Shown one piece after another: positions 25,991 through 33,298 of a DNA stretch of 64,000 bases. Made by a program: the position numbers and the translations under genes. The notes below the pieces were generated by a model, which saw only the letters and a program-made list of their open reading frames with translations, did no database searches and was not told where the DNA came from. Each line of letters begins with the position of its first letter. Positions within the stretch are counted from its first letter, which is position 1. Origin of the DNA: Frankiales bacterium (GTDB lineage Bacteria > Actinomycetota > Actinomycetes > Mycobacteriales > SCTD01); assembly GCA_025966135.1 (NCBI GenBank), contig JAOPVP010000049.1:1-64000 (forward strand), in the 5' to 3' direction.

Positions 25991-26623
25991 TCAGCCGCCC
26001 TGACGTAGAGCCTGGAGCTGCATGCGGACCTCGGCCATCTCGGCGCGCAGCAGCGCCACCTCGCAGGCCAGGCCGGCCAGGGTCACGCCGTTCGGCGGAG
26101 CGATCTCCGGAGGTGGCTCCGGGTAGGCGCCCGCGTTGTCGACGAGCAGCTCCCCGTATCGCGCCTCCTTGCGACCCGGCTGGCGTTCGAGTCGGGTGAC
26201 GAGCGGGTCGTCCCGGTCGGTCATGGCGTCGATCGCCTCCTCGACCTGCTCGAGCCTGTCGAACGGGTGCAGCCGCTCGGTCCGGGCCCGTAGCTCAGCC
26301 AGGGTCTGCGGGCCGCGCAGGAGCAGAACGGCGAGCAGGGCCACCTGCCCCGAGGAAAGGGCGAGCGTCGTGTCGAGCAGGTGCTGGTGCTTGTCGCTGC
26401 GCTCCCCCGTGCGGTGGACCGTGCGCAGCAGCGCCTTCTCCCGCAAGCCACGCACCGCCATCCGCACGGTCGCGACGTCGTACGTGACGACGGGATCCCG
26501 GCTCGTCGTCTGGTTGCACGCGGCGATCAGCGCGTTGTCCGTGAGGGGGTACAGCTGTGGGGTCGTCAACTGTTTCTCCACGAGGCAGCCGAGCACCCGG
26601 CCCTCTTCGGTCGTCAGCTCCAT
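25991..26623 (-). CDS. DUF480 protein, YceH/UPF0502 family
   Basis: A cytosolic 210-residue protein of the YceH family. The N-terminus ELTTEEGRVLGCLVEKQLTT followed by YPLTDNALIAACNQTTSRDPV is diagnostic for the family, which folds as tandem winged-helix domains. VRMAVRGLREKALL and LLLRGPQTLAELRART correspond to the two recognition helices. The C-terminal 30 residues form a likely short coiled coil (ACEVALLRAEMAEVRMQLQAL region). The biological role is unresolved. ATG 26623 begins at the conserved N-terminus; upstream frame is noise. It is divergent from the alditol oxidase gene. Confidence 0.9.
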   Translation of the reverse strand: MELTTEEGRVLGCLVEKQLTTPQLYPLTDNALIAACNQTTSRDPVVTYDVATVRMAVRGLREKALLRTVHRTGERSDKHQHLLDTTLALSSGQVALLAVLLLRGPQTLAELRARTERLHPFDRLEQVEEAIDAMTDRDDPLVTRLERQPGRKEARYGELLVDNAGAYPEPPPEIAPPNGVTLAGLACEVALLRAEMAEVRMQLQALRQGG

Positions 26624-26708
26624 GCCACACCGTAGGCCGGACGCGCTGCTGCATGCTGATCGGCGTACCCCACTCGAGAGACCTCCGACCCGCCTGAGGG
26701 AGATGCCC

Positions 26709-27983
26709 ATGGCCGAACGGCAGTCGAACTGGGCGGGCAACGTCACCTTTCGTGCCGATCGCTTCCATCGACCCTCGTCGCTCGAGGAGCTGAGCACCGT
26801 GGTCGCCGGCAGCGAACAGGTGCGAGCGCTGGGCACTGGTCACTCGTTCAATCGCATCGCGGACACGACAGGAGACCTCGTCTCGGTCGCCGGGTTGCCA
26901 CCGGAGATCGACGTCGATGCGGAGCGCGCGAGCGTCACGGTTGCTGCGGGCGTCCGGTACGGCGAGCTTGCCGTGCGGCTGCAGGAGCAGGGCTATGCGC
27001 TCCACAACCTCGGGTCGCTGCCGCACCTGTCTGTCGCGGGTGCCTGCGCCACCGGCACACACGGGTCGGGCATCTCGAACGGCAGCCTCGCCTCCAAGGT
27101 GTCCGCGCTGGAGCTGGTCACTGCCGATGGTGAGACGGTCGCCGTGAACCGCGAGACCTACGGTGAGAGCTTCGCCGGCGCCGTCGTCAGCCTCGGCAGC
27201 CTCGGCATCATCACGCGCCTCACCCTCGACATCGAGCCGTCCTTCGAGGTCCGGCAGTACGTCTACGAGGACCTGCCGCGCGCGGCCCTCGAGGAGCACT
27301 TCACGGATGTCGTCTCGAGTGCCTACAGCGTGAGCCTGTTCACCGACTGGCGGAGCACGCGCATCAACCAGGTGTGGCTCAAGCAGAGGCTGGACGAGCG
27401 CTCGGCGTTCGTGCCGACGGCACGCTGGCTGGGGGCCTCGCTGGCCGACGGGCCTCGTCACCCGCTGCCTGGCATGTCACCGGTGAACTGCACCCAGCAG
27501 CTGGGCGTACCCGGCCCCTGGCACGAGCGGCTTCCGCACTTCAGGCTTGGGTTCACGCCCAGCGCCGGCGAGGAGCTGCAGTCGGAGTACCTCCTACCGC
27601 GCCGCGATGCGGTCGAGGCGTGGGAGCTCCTGGACGGCATCGCGGACCGCATTGCTTCCGCCTTGCAGATCTCGGAGATCCGGACGATCGCTGCTGAAGA
27701 TCTCTGGCTGAGCCCGAGCTACGGACGTGACACCGTGGCCTTCCACTTCACCTGGGTGAAGGACTTCGCGGCGGTGGGCCCGGTGCTGCCGTTGATCGAG
27801 GAACGGTTGGAGCCCCTGGGGGCCCGACCGCACTGGGGGAAGCTGTTCAGCACAGCTCCCGAGGCGGTCAGGGGGCTGTACGACCGGATGCCGGACTTCC
27901 AGCGGCTGCGTCGCGACCTTGATCCGACCGGCAAGTTCGGTAACGAGTTCACCGCTCGTTACGTGAACCCGACCCGTTCGTGA
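26709..27983 (+). CDS. FAD-linked alditol oxidase, AldO-like
   Basis: An oxidase of the VAO/PCMH flavoprotein family that converts sugar alcohols (xylitol, sorbitol) to aldoses with release of hydrogen peroxide. The 424-residue length fits AldO (about 418). NWAGNVTF and [14 protein letters not shown] are the FAD-domain motifs; His45 is at the position of the covalent FAD histidine of Streptomyces Ald[19 protein letters not shown] and [14 protein letters not shown] complete the FAD site. The C-terminus ends with [14 protein letters not shown], typical of the sugar-1,4-lactone oxidase group. ATG 26709 is favoured over 26703 because GAGGGAG abuts the earlier codon. The stop overlaps the GTG of rfbA. 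Confidence 0.9.
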   Translation: MAERQSNWAGNVTFRADRFHRPSSLEELSTVVAGSEQVRALGTGHSFNRIADTTGDLVSVAGLPPEIDVDAERASVTVAAGVRYGELAVRLQEQGYALHNLGSLPHLSVAGACATGTHGSGISNGSLASKVSALELVTADGETVAVNRETYGESFAGAVVSLGSLGIITRLTLDIEPSFEVRQYVYEDLPRAALEEHFTDVVSSAYSVSLFTDWRSTRINQVWLKQRLDERSAFVPTARWLGASLADGPRHPLPGMSPVNCTQQLGVPGPWHERLPHFRLGFTPSAGEELQSEYLLPRRDAVEAWELLDGIADRIASALQISEIRTIAAEDLWLSPSYGRDTVAFHFTWVKDFAAVGPVLPLIEERLEPLGARPHWGKLFSTAPEAVRGLYDRMPDFQRLRRDLDPTGKFGNEFTARYVNPTRS

Positions 27984-28930
27984 CCCTCGAGCCGCGTGGC
28001 ATGCTGGCCCAGCGCGCTCTGAGGCAGGACACGGGCGCAACAAGGACGTCGAACGCAGGGAGTCGGACCATCAAGGGCATCGTGCTGGCCGGCGGGTCGG
28101 GGACCCGTCTCTACCCGATCACCAAGGGCGTCTCGAAGCAGCTGATGCCGGTGTACGACAAGCCGATGGTCTACTACCCGATCTCCACGCTGATGCTGGC
28201 CGGGATCCGCGAGATCCTCCTCATCACGACCCCCGAGGACCAGGTCTCGTTCCAGCGGCTGCTCGGGGACGGGTCCGCGTTGGGGTGTGACTTCCAGTAC
28301 GCCGTTCAGGACGCGCCCAACGGGCTGGCCGAGGCCTTCCGGATCGGCAAAGACTTCATCGGCGACGACAAGGTCGCCCTCGTCCTGGGCGACAACATCT
28401 TCTACGGCCAGGACTTCGGTGACCAGCTCACGAAGTACACCGACGTCGATGGCGGCGCGGTCTTCGCCTATCACGTGGCCGACCCGGAGCGGTACGGCGT
28501 CGTTGAGTTCGACGCGGACGGCAGGGCTCTGTCGATCGAGGAGAAGCCCGCGAAGCCGAAGTCGGACTACGCGGTCGTGGGGCTGTACTTCTACGACAAT
28601 GACGTGGTGCGGATCGCGGCCGAGATCGAGCCGTCGGCCCGCGGTGAGCTGGAGATCACGACGGTGAACCAGCGCTACCTCGAGACCGGCAAGCTGCAGG
28701 TCGAGACGATGGGCCGGGGCACGGCCTGGCTCGACACCGGGACCTTCACCTCGATGATGCAGGCATCGCTGTTCATGCAGGTCATCGAGGAGCGGCAGGG
28801 CCTGAAGATCGGGTGCATCGAGGAGATCGCCTGGGAGCAGGGCTACATCGATGACAAGGGGCTCCGGGCTCTGGCAGCTCCGCTCGAGAAGAGCGGCTAC
28901 GGGCAGTACCTGCTCAAGCTGCTGGGGTAG
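27980..28930 (+). CDS. rfbA: Glucose-1-phosphate thymidylyltransferase
   Basis: Makes dTDP-glucose from Glc-1-P and dTTP, the first step towards dTDP-rhamnose and other deoxysugars used by the glycosyltransferases upstream. [17 protein letters not shown] is the nucleotide-binding signature, followed by [22 protein letters not shown] and [20 protein letters not shown]. The family normally begins MKGIVLAGG. Here that codon is ATC (28070-28072), preceded by AGGGAG, so the true start is uncertain. The GTG at 27980 overlaps the oxidase stop and adds about 30 atypical residues; an ATG at 28001 is intermediate. No rfbB, rfbC or rfbD is in the window. Confidence 0.92.
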   Translation: MTLEPRGMLAQRALRQDTGATRTSNAGSRTIKGIVLAGGSGTRLYPITKGVSKQLMPVYDKPMVYYPISTLMLAGIREILLITTPEDQVSFQRLLGDGSALGCDFQYAVQDAPNGLAEAFRIGKDFIGDDKVALVLGDNIFYGQDFGDQLTKYTDVDGGAVFAYHVADPERYGVVEFDADGRALSIEEKPAKPKSDYAVVGLYFYDNDVVRIAAEIEPSARGELEITTVNQRYLETGKLQVETMGRGTAWLDTGTFTSMMQASLFMQVIEERQGLKIGCIEEIAWEQGYIDDKGLRALAAPLEKSGYGQYLLKLLG

Positions 28931-29081
28931 GCCCGACCGGCGTCACGGACGTGGCGGTCACCGCCGTCGCCGATGTGGCGCAGGGGGCCACGACCAGCGT
29001 CAGGCCCCCCAGCGAGAGGACGCGACGCCGTACGCGGTCGCGCTGGCCGGAGTTGCTGCGAGTGAGCTCTTTGATGTCCAT
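28914..29081 (-). CDS. Small membrane protein at the end of the redox operon
   Basis: A 55-residue protein: [16 protein letters not shown], then VRRRV and one hydrophobic helix, ending in a Thr/Pro/Ala tail. It is the apparent last gene of the minus-strand redox operon, 58 bases after the ferredoxin gene. Its N-terminal 24 residues match the product of 25654-25926. The layout is that of a membrane anchor without an attached domain. The stop overlaps the end of rfbA by 17 bases. Function unknown; it might help hold a partner at the membrane. Confidence 0.55.
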   Translation of the reverse strand: MDIKELTRSNSGQRDRVRRRVLSLGGLTLVVAPCATSATAVTATSVTPVGPTPAA

Positions 29082-29139
29082 GCGCTCACGATGCGGCGCG
29101 AAGCCGACGGGGCGCTGGGCAGTCCCTGTGAGCCTGCTG

Positions 29140-29334
29140 TCACTCCCGCTCCAGCCGCAGCGCGAGCGTCGGGCAGGCCGCCGCGGCCCGACGGGCGTTC
29201 CTGACGAGCTGCGCGGGCAGCGGCTGGTCATCGATCGCGGGATAGCCCCACTCGTCGAGTGAGATCCACTCTGGCAGGAGCTCCGCGCAGAGGCCGTGGG
29301 CGGTGCAGTCGATCGGGTTGACGCGCACTCTCAT
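29140..29334 (-). CDS. Ferredoxin with CxxHxxC cluster motif, probably [3Fe-4S]
   Basis: A 64-residue small electron carrier. The ligand pattern is C10-T-A-H13-G-L-C16 with C54 followed by Pro. His at the second ligand position, leaving three cysteines, is the pattern of actinobacterial P450-type ferredoxins that bind a [3Fe-4S] or a His-ligated [4Fe-4S] cluster. The rest of the sequence (ELLPEWISLDEWGYP, AARACP-like AAACPTLAL) fits this family. The ATG overlaps the stop of the NuoF-like gene, so the pair is co-translated. No P450 is near; the probable partner is the NuoF-like flavoprotein. Confidence 0.9.
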   Translation of the reverse strand: MRVRVNPIDCTAHGLCAELLPEWISLDEWGYPAIDDQPLPAQLVRNARRAAAACPTLALRLERE

Positions 29335-30527
29335 CGCCAGCCTCCGGAGGTGGGTCTCGGGAGCGGCAGCACCGGCGGCGCCTGGATCCCGGCGCAGGGC
29401 TGGCCGGCGCGATGGCGAGCCACGTCCTCGGCGAAGACCGACAGCGCCGACCACACGAACCGGACTGCTCCGTCGGGGTGGCGACAGGCACCCCGCCCGG
29501 GTACGACGTTCAGCCAGCGGTCGAGATCGGACATCGTCGCGTCGTCCCACGGTCCGAGTGCCAATGCCTTGACGGCGGAGGCGATCGCGGGCAGGCCGTT
29601 GAAGCAGGGCCCGCACTGATGAGCGTTCTCCGAGGCCAGGTAGGCAGCCACCCGGGCGGTCTCGAGCAGGCCGCAGGAGGCTTCTGGAAGACCGACGACG
29701 ATGCCGGCGCCCAGGGCCCCGCCGGCGGCCCGGAGGTCGCGATGGGTCAGGGTCAGGTCGTGCGCCTGGGCCGCGGAGACCCAGGTACCGAAGTACCCGC
29801 CGACCAGCACCGCCTGCAGGCCGGACAGCTTGCCCAGCAGCGCCTTCAGCGTCGTACCGGTAGGGACCTCGACCACGGTGCCGGAGACGGTGATGAGCTG
29901 CGTACCGGGCTCCTCGGGGTCGCCCACGGACCGGAACCAGTCGGCGCCGTGCCGGACGATCAGCCCCAGGTGCGCGAGCGTCTCCACGTTGTTGATCAGG
30001 GTCGGACGCCTTCTGATCCCCTGCTCGAACGGGCGCGGTGGCGTGAAGGTGGGCCTGGCCTCGCCGGTGTTGACCAGGTTGACGAGCGCCGACTCCTCGC
30101 TGGAGACGTAGCGCGGCGGCACCTCGTGGACAGTGACCTGCACGACGTCGCGCCGCTCGGCCAATGCCTTGCGTACCAAGGGAAGTGCTGCACTGCCTCG
30201 GTGAAGGGCGAGGTGGGCCTCCGTAGCTCCCACTGCGTGCGCGGCGGCTTGGAGGCCATCTAGGACCAGGTGCGGGTGGGAGCTGAGCAGCCGGTGGTCC
30301 TTGCCGCTGGCCGGCTCGCCCTCGCAGCCGTTGCCCAGCACCACCGGCTTGGAGCCCGCAGCCACCGTGCGCATCTTGCGCGCGGTCGGGAAGCCCGCGC
30401 CGCCGCGCCCCAGCAGCCCGCTGTGGTCCACCTCGTCGATGATCGCCTGCCTGTTCGCGAGCCGCAGCTGGCCGTGGCAGGCCTGATGCGCGGCGAGCGA
30501 GGGGCCGGCGTCGGTGAGGAGCCTCAT
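29331..30527 (-). CDS. NuoF-like FMN/Fe-S NADH oxidoreductase with incomplete Cys set
   Basis: A 398-residue relative of the NADH-binding subunit of complex I. LLGRGGAGFPTARKM and CEGEPASGKD are the FMN/NADH loops, YVSSEESALVNLVNTGEARP and LINNVETLAHL match further NuoF signatures, and the SLBB-like region follows (TVVEVPTGTTLKALL). In the C-terminal cluster domain the usual ESCGxCxPC is ENAHQCGPC, with one later Cys (GRGACRHPD), so only three cysteines remain. It is predicted to take electrons from NAD(P)H and pass them to the ferredoxin or the heme protein of the operon. ATG overlaps the preceding stop. Confidence 0.87.
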   Translation of the reverse strand: MRLLTDAGPSLAAHQACHGQLRLANRQAIIDEVDHSGLLGRGGAGFPTARKMRTVAAGSKPVVLGNGCEGEPASGKDHRLLSSHPHLVLDGLQAAAHAVGATEAHLALHRGSAALPLVRKALAERRDVVQVTVHEVPPRYVSSEESALVNLVNTGEARPTFTPPRPFEQGIRRRPTLINNVETLAHLGLIVRHGADWFRSVGDPEEPGTQLITVSGTVVEVPTGTTLKALLGKLSGLQAVLVGGYFGTWVSAAQAHDLTLTHRDLRAAGGALGAGIVVGLPEASCGLLETARVAAYLASENAHQCGPCFNGLPAIASAVKALALGPWDDATMSDLDRWLNVVPGRGACRHPDGAVRFVWSALSVFAEDVARHRAGQPCAGIQAPPVLPLPRPTSGGWR

Positions 30528-31111
30528 CGCGTGAGACTCCGCAGTCGCTGCGGCCCGTTGTCGCCGGACACGACGCGGACCGCAACGGCGGCCCCGACCA
30601 CCCCCGCGCAGGCGATCCCGATCCAGAGGCCGAAGCCGTTGTGCGCGGCGTCGGTGCCGGTCTTGACGAAGTGCAGCCAGGCCAACGGCCAGGCGGCGTA
30701 GACGGTGTAGTGCAGCCGGCGCCAGTGCGTCGCGTTCATCCGCAGCCGAAGCAAGCTGGTGATGATGACCACGAGCACCAGGTCGAACGCGGTGGTGCCC
30801 AGCGCGACCCAGGGCCGCCGGTAGTCAGACGCGAACGGCACGACCGCGCTCCAGCCGCTCATGGGCACGAAGCTGTCGAGCAGGGTCGACACGATGTGCA
30901 GGGTGAGGAAGGCCAGGGCGAGCAGCGAGACGTTGCGGTGCAGGTTCTGGGTGGCGAACCGGGGCCACGAGGGCGAAGCGAGGCTGCGCTGCGTCGCGGC
31001 GATGCCGAACGCCATGGCCACGGTGAGCAGGACGAAGGAGGTGATCCCGGTGCTGCGGCTGAGGTACCAGAGCGGCGCGGCGGACAGCGTCGGTGCAGCT
31101 GCTGAGATCAC
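30524..31111 (-). CDS. Ferric-reductase-like diheme transmembrane protein
   Basis: A 195-residue membrane protein with about five helices. Two helices each carry a histidine pair: H-x13-H in LHRNVSLLALAFLTLH and H-x12-H in LHYTVYAAWPLAWLH. This spacing is that of the ferric reductase/NOX transmembrane domain (also MsrQ), which binds two b-type hemes stacked across the membrane. No FAD/NAD domain is attached, so electrons must come from a partner, plausibly the NuoF-like protein and ferredoxin encoded next. The GTG start overlaps the ApbE stop (GTGA) and its stop overlaps the NuoF-like ATG. Confidence 0.87.
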   Translation of the reverse strand: MISAAAPTLSAAPLWYLSRSTGITSFVLLTVAMAFGIAATQRSLASPSWPRFATQNLHRNVSLLALAFLTLHIVSTLLDSFVPMSGWSAVVPFASDYRRPWVALGTTAFDLVLVVIITSLLRLRMNATHWRRLHYTVYAAWPLAWLHFVKTGTDAAHNGFGLWIGIACAGVVGAAVAVRVVSGDNGPQRLRSLTR

Positions 31112-32052
31112 GAGCGCTCCTGCTTCGGCCAGTCGCCGACATGCACAACTGTGCCGTCTCCGGCGACGAGTCGGGCGCTGAAGCCACGTGCTGCCAGCCA
31201 CGTCACGGCGCCTTCGCCGGAGACGATCGCCGCGGTGCTCGCGACGTTGGCCAGCACGCACGTCTCCGCGAGCACGCTCGCCGTCTGCCACGGGCCGTCG
31301 GCAGGCATGCTGGTCCGTGGGTCGAGGAGGTGGTGCACGAGCCGCCCGCCGCGGGTCCAGCGGCGGGCCCGGGTGCCGCTGGTGGCGAGCGCACCGCCGT
31401 ACAGGGTGACGACCTCACCGGACTGGTCGGTCTCGTCGGGGTCGGCGGTGTCGGTGACCAGGACGGGCCAGGCGTGCTCGCCGGCCGTCGCGATGTCGCC
31501 GCCGAGGCTGACGAGGACGGCAGCGCTGTGCTCGCCGGCTGCCTCCGCAGACATGTCGGCCGCGAGGCCCTTGGCGGTGGCGCCGAGGTCCAGCCCGTAC
31601 GGCGCCGTCACCCGGTGACCGTCGACGGCGATGCGGTCCCACCCACCGGGCTGGCGCACGATCGTGACGGCTGGTCCGTCACGGGTGACGAGCCGGAACG
31701 TCCGGTCGTAGCCCAGGTCGCGCATGCTCTGCCCGACGGTCGGGTCGACCAGCCCGTCGGTCCACTGGGCGGCGTCGCGTGCGACGGTCAGCGCGCGGGC
31801 GAACAGTGGCGAGACCTCGGTCCAGGTGTCGGGTCGGAGCCGGCTGAGCTCTGAGTCGTCACGGAACCGGCTGGCGGCGAGGTCGATGTCGGCCAGGACC
31901 TGCTCGATGGCGACCCGCGCCTGCTCGAGGTGGTCGGTGACGACGAGCTGGACGTTCGTCCCGAGAGCGCGCCAGGTGGCGCTGAGCAGACCCTGTTCCC
32001 GGGCTGCCACGGCCTGGCTCTCGCCACGGGTGCTCATGGGTTCAGTCTGCAT
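31108..32052 (-). CDS. FAD:protein FMN transferase, ApbE family
   Basis: Attaches FMN covalently to a Ser/Thr of exported or membrane flavoproteins. The 314-residue protein has RALGTNVQLVV, DLAASRFRDDSELSRL, DLGATAKGLAADM (the metal/FAD site segment), LVSLGGDIATAG, HHLLDPRTSMPA and TCVLANVASTAAIVSG, all ApbE landmarks. It heads the redox operon, so its substrate should be nearby. However, no FMN_bind domain or canonical D-G-x-S/T-G-A-T/S motif is visible in the operon products. ATG 32052 has AGGGG 8 bases upstream; the ATG at 32037 is an alternative. Confidence 0.9.
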   Translation of the reverse strand: MQTEPMSTRGESQAVAAREQGLLSATWRALGTNVQLVVTDHLEQARVAIEQVLADIDLAASRFRDDSELSRLRPDTWTEVSPLFARALTVARDAAQWTDGLVDPTVGQSMRDLGYDRTFRLVTRDGPAVTIVRQPGGWDRIAVDGHRVTAPYGLDLGATAKGLAADMSAEAAGEHSAAVLVSLGGDIATAGEHAWPVLVTDTADPDETDQSGEVVTLYGGALATSGTRARRWTRGGRLVHHLLDPRTSMPADGPWQTASVLAETCVLANVASTAAIVSGEGAVTWLAARGFSARLVAGDGTVVHVGDWPKQERS

Positions 32053-32311
32053 CCGCGAGCCCCTGTCGGTTGCGGAGGTGCCAGGAGACGCGGGCAGGGC
32101 GGGGTGAGGCGGTGCAGTCCGTCGTCATGACCTCGAAGGTCGGGGCCCGTCATGACCTGGCCCTGGGAGCTCACTGGGAAGTCCCTGAGAGCGCTGGACC
32201 GGCCTCGTCTCAGCGCTACCTGTGAGTTTGGTGAACAGCGCTCATGCAACCACTCAGCGAGTCGATGAGCAGCCGGGGCGCGCTAACTCGACACGGCGAA
32301 AGCAGGAGAAC

Positions 32312-32686
32312 ATGAGCATCAACCCCATCGGTGGCAACCAGTCCTACCCGACTCAGCAGGTGCAGCAGGCGACCGGCCACGGACACGGGCACAACGGGAT
32401 GCGGAAGGCCGGGATGGACGCGGCCGCGCAGGCGCTCGGCATGAGCAGCGACGAGCTGCGGACCAGCCTGCAAGGCGGGAAGTCCCTCTCGTCGCTCGCG
32501 CAGGCCAAGGGGCTCAGTACTGACGCCCTGACCTCGGCCATCAGCGACGCCCTGAAGCAGGCGAACCCCTCGCTGAGCAGCGACCGTGCTGCCCAGATCA
32601 CGCAACGCCTGATCGCCGGCCCGGGCTCCGGCGGCACGGGAGCAACCGGTCAGGTCGACCGCGACCACGACGGCGACAGCCGCTGA
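32312..32686 (+). CDS. Hypothetical helical protein with acidic DxDxDG-like tail
   Basis: A 124-residue protein without signal peptide. The N-terminal 30 residues are Gln/His/Gly-rich (including GHGHGHNG). The middle, residues about 30-100, forms amphipathic helices with ALGMSSDELRTSLQGGKSL and LAQAKGLSTDALTSAISDAL, a helix-turn-helix-like repeat seen in other actinobacterial unknowns. The C-terminus DRDHDGDSR resembles an EF-hand calcium loop. ATG 32312 has AGGAG 5 bases upstream. It is divergent from ApbE and followed by a palindromic hairpin element at 32701. Function unknown. Confidence 0.72.
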   Translation: MSINPIGGNQSYPTQQVQQATGHGHGHNGMRKAGMDAAAQALGMSSDELRTSLQGGKSLSSLAQAKGLSTDALTSAISDALKQANPSLSSDRAAQITQRLIAGPGSGGTGATGQVDRDHDGDSR

Positions 32687-32700
32687 CGGCCCCTGGGACC

Positions 32701-32751
32701 GCTGCGTCTGCTCGGTGCACGAATACACAGGTGCGCCTGAGCGGACGTAAC
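32701..32751. repeat. Palindromic hairpin element, copy A
   Basis: Arms GCTGCGTCTGCTC (32701-32713) and GAGCGGACGTAAC (32739-32751) can pair over nearly all 13 positions with G-U wobbles. The element lies 14 bases downstream of the stop at 32686. Two further copies with the same arms but different loops occur at 40056-40106 and 56142-56203. Confidence 0.7.
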
Positions 32752-32782
32752 GCGGCCGCCTCGATCCTCCCCGACACCGGGC

Positions 32783-33298
32783 TCAGGGAGGGTCGACGGT
32801 GATCTTCCGCGTGCCGAGAACCGTCGCGGTCCCATCAGGGGTGACAGTGAACACCGTCAGCAGGTGCTGACCGGCGGGGAGGGGCACTCCGAACCGCCCG
32901 CTGGCCTTGCAACCCGTCAGCGGGACCGGGCCGAGCAGCAGTCCGTGGGCACCGCTCGTCGGTAGGGTCGAGGTGTCGACGGCGAAGGCCACCCGGTCCT
33001 CCGCGGGACCGGCCGCGGACCACCGGAGCGCGCCGTACGACGTGACGTTGGTCTTGTCGACGGCGAAAGCGGCTTTGGTGCAGGAGCCGGCCACCCGGGG
33101 GGCACCGCTGCCCGTGTTGCTGCGGATGAGGCCGATCGCGATGACGCCGAGCACGAAGTAGACGAGCAGTCTCCTGGTGCTGACGCGGCGGGGGGCGCGC
33201 GGCAGCGGCTCGAACGCACCGAGTGAGGGGTCGCTGCTGCGTCGCACCCCGAGCTCGTACGGGTCGAGGCGCTCCGGGTCTCTGCGCCAGAACGCCAT
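32783..33298 (-). CDS. Single-pass membrane protein of unknown function
   Basis: A 171-residue protein. The first 40 residues are charged and cytosolic (WRRDPERLDPYELGVRR), followed by one helix at about 44-62 (LLVYFVLGVIAIGLI) and an extracytoplasmic beta-rich domain with two cysteines (AGSCTKAAF and LTGCKASG), which could form a disulfide. PLPAGQHLLTVFTVTPDGT is reminiscent of an immunoglobulin-like strand. It is one base downstream of the EtfD-like gene on the same strand, so co-expression is likely. No family recognised. Confidence 0.75.
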   Translation of the reverse strand: MAFWRRDPERLDPYELGVRRSSDPSLGAFEPLPRAPRRVSTRRLLVYFVLGVIAIGLIRSNTGSGAPRVAGSCTKAAFAVDKTNVTSYGALRWSAAGPAEDRVAFAVDTSTLPTSGAHGLLLGPVPLTGCKASGRFGVPLPAGQHLLTVFTVTPDGTATVLGTRKITVDPP

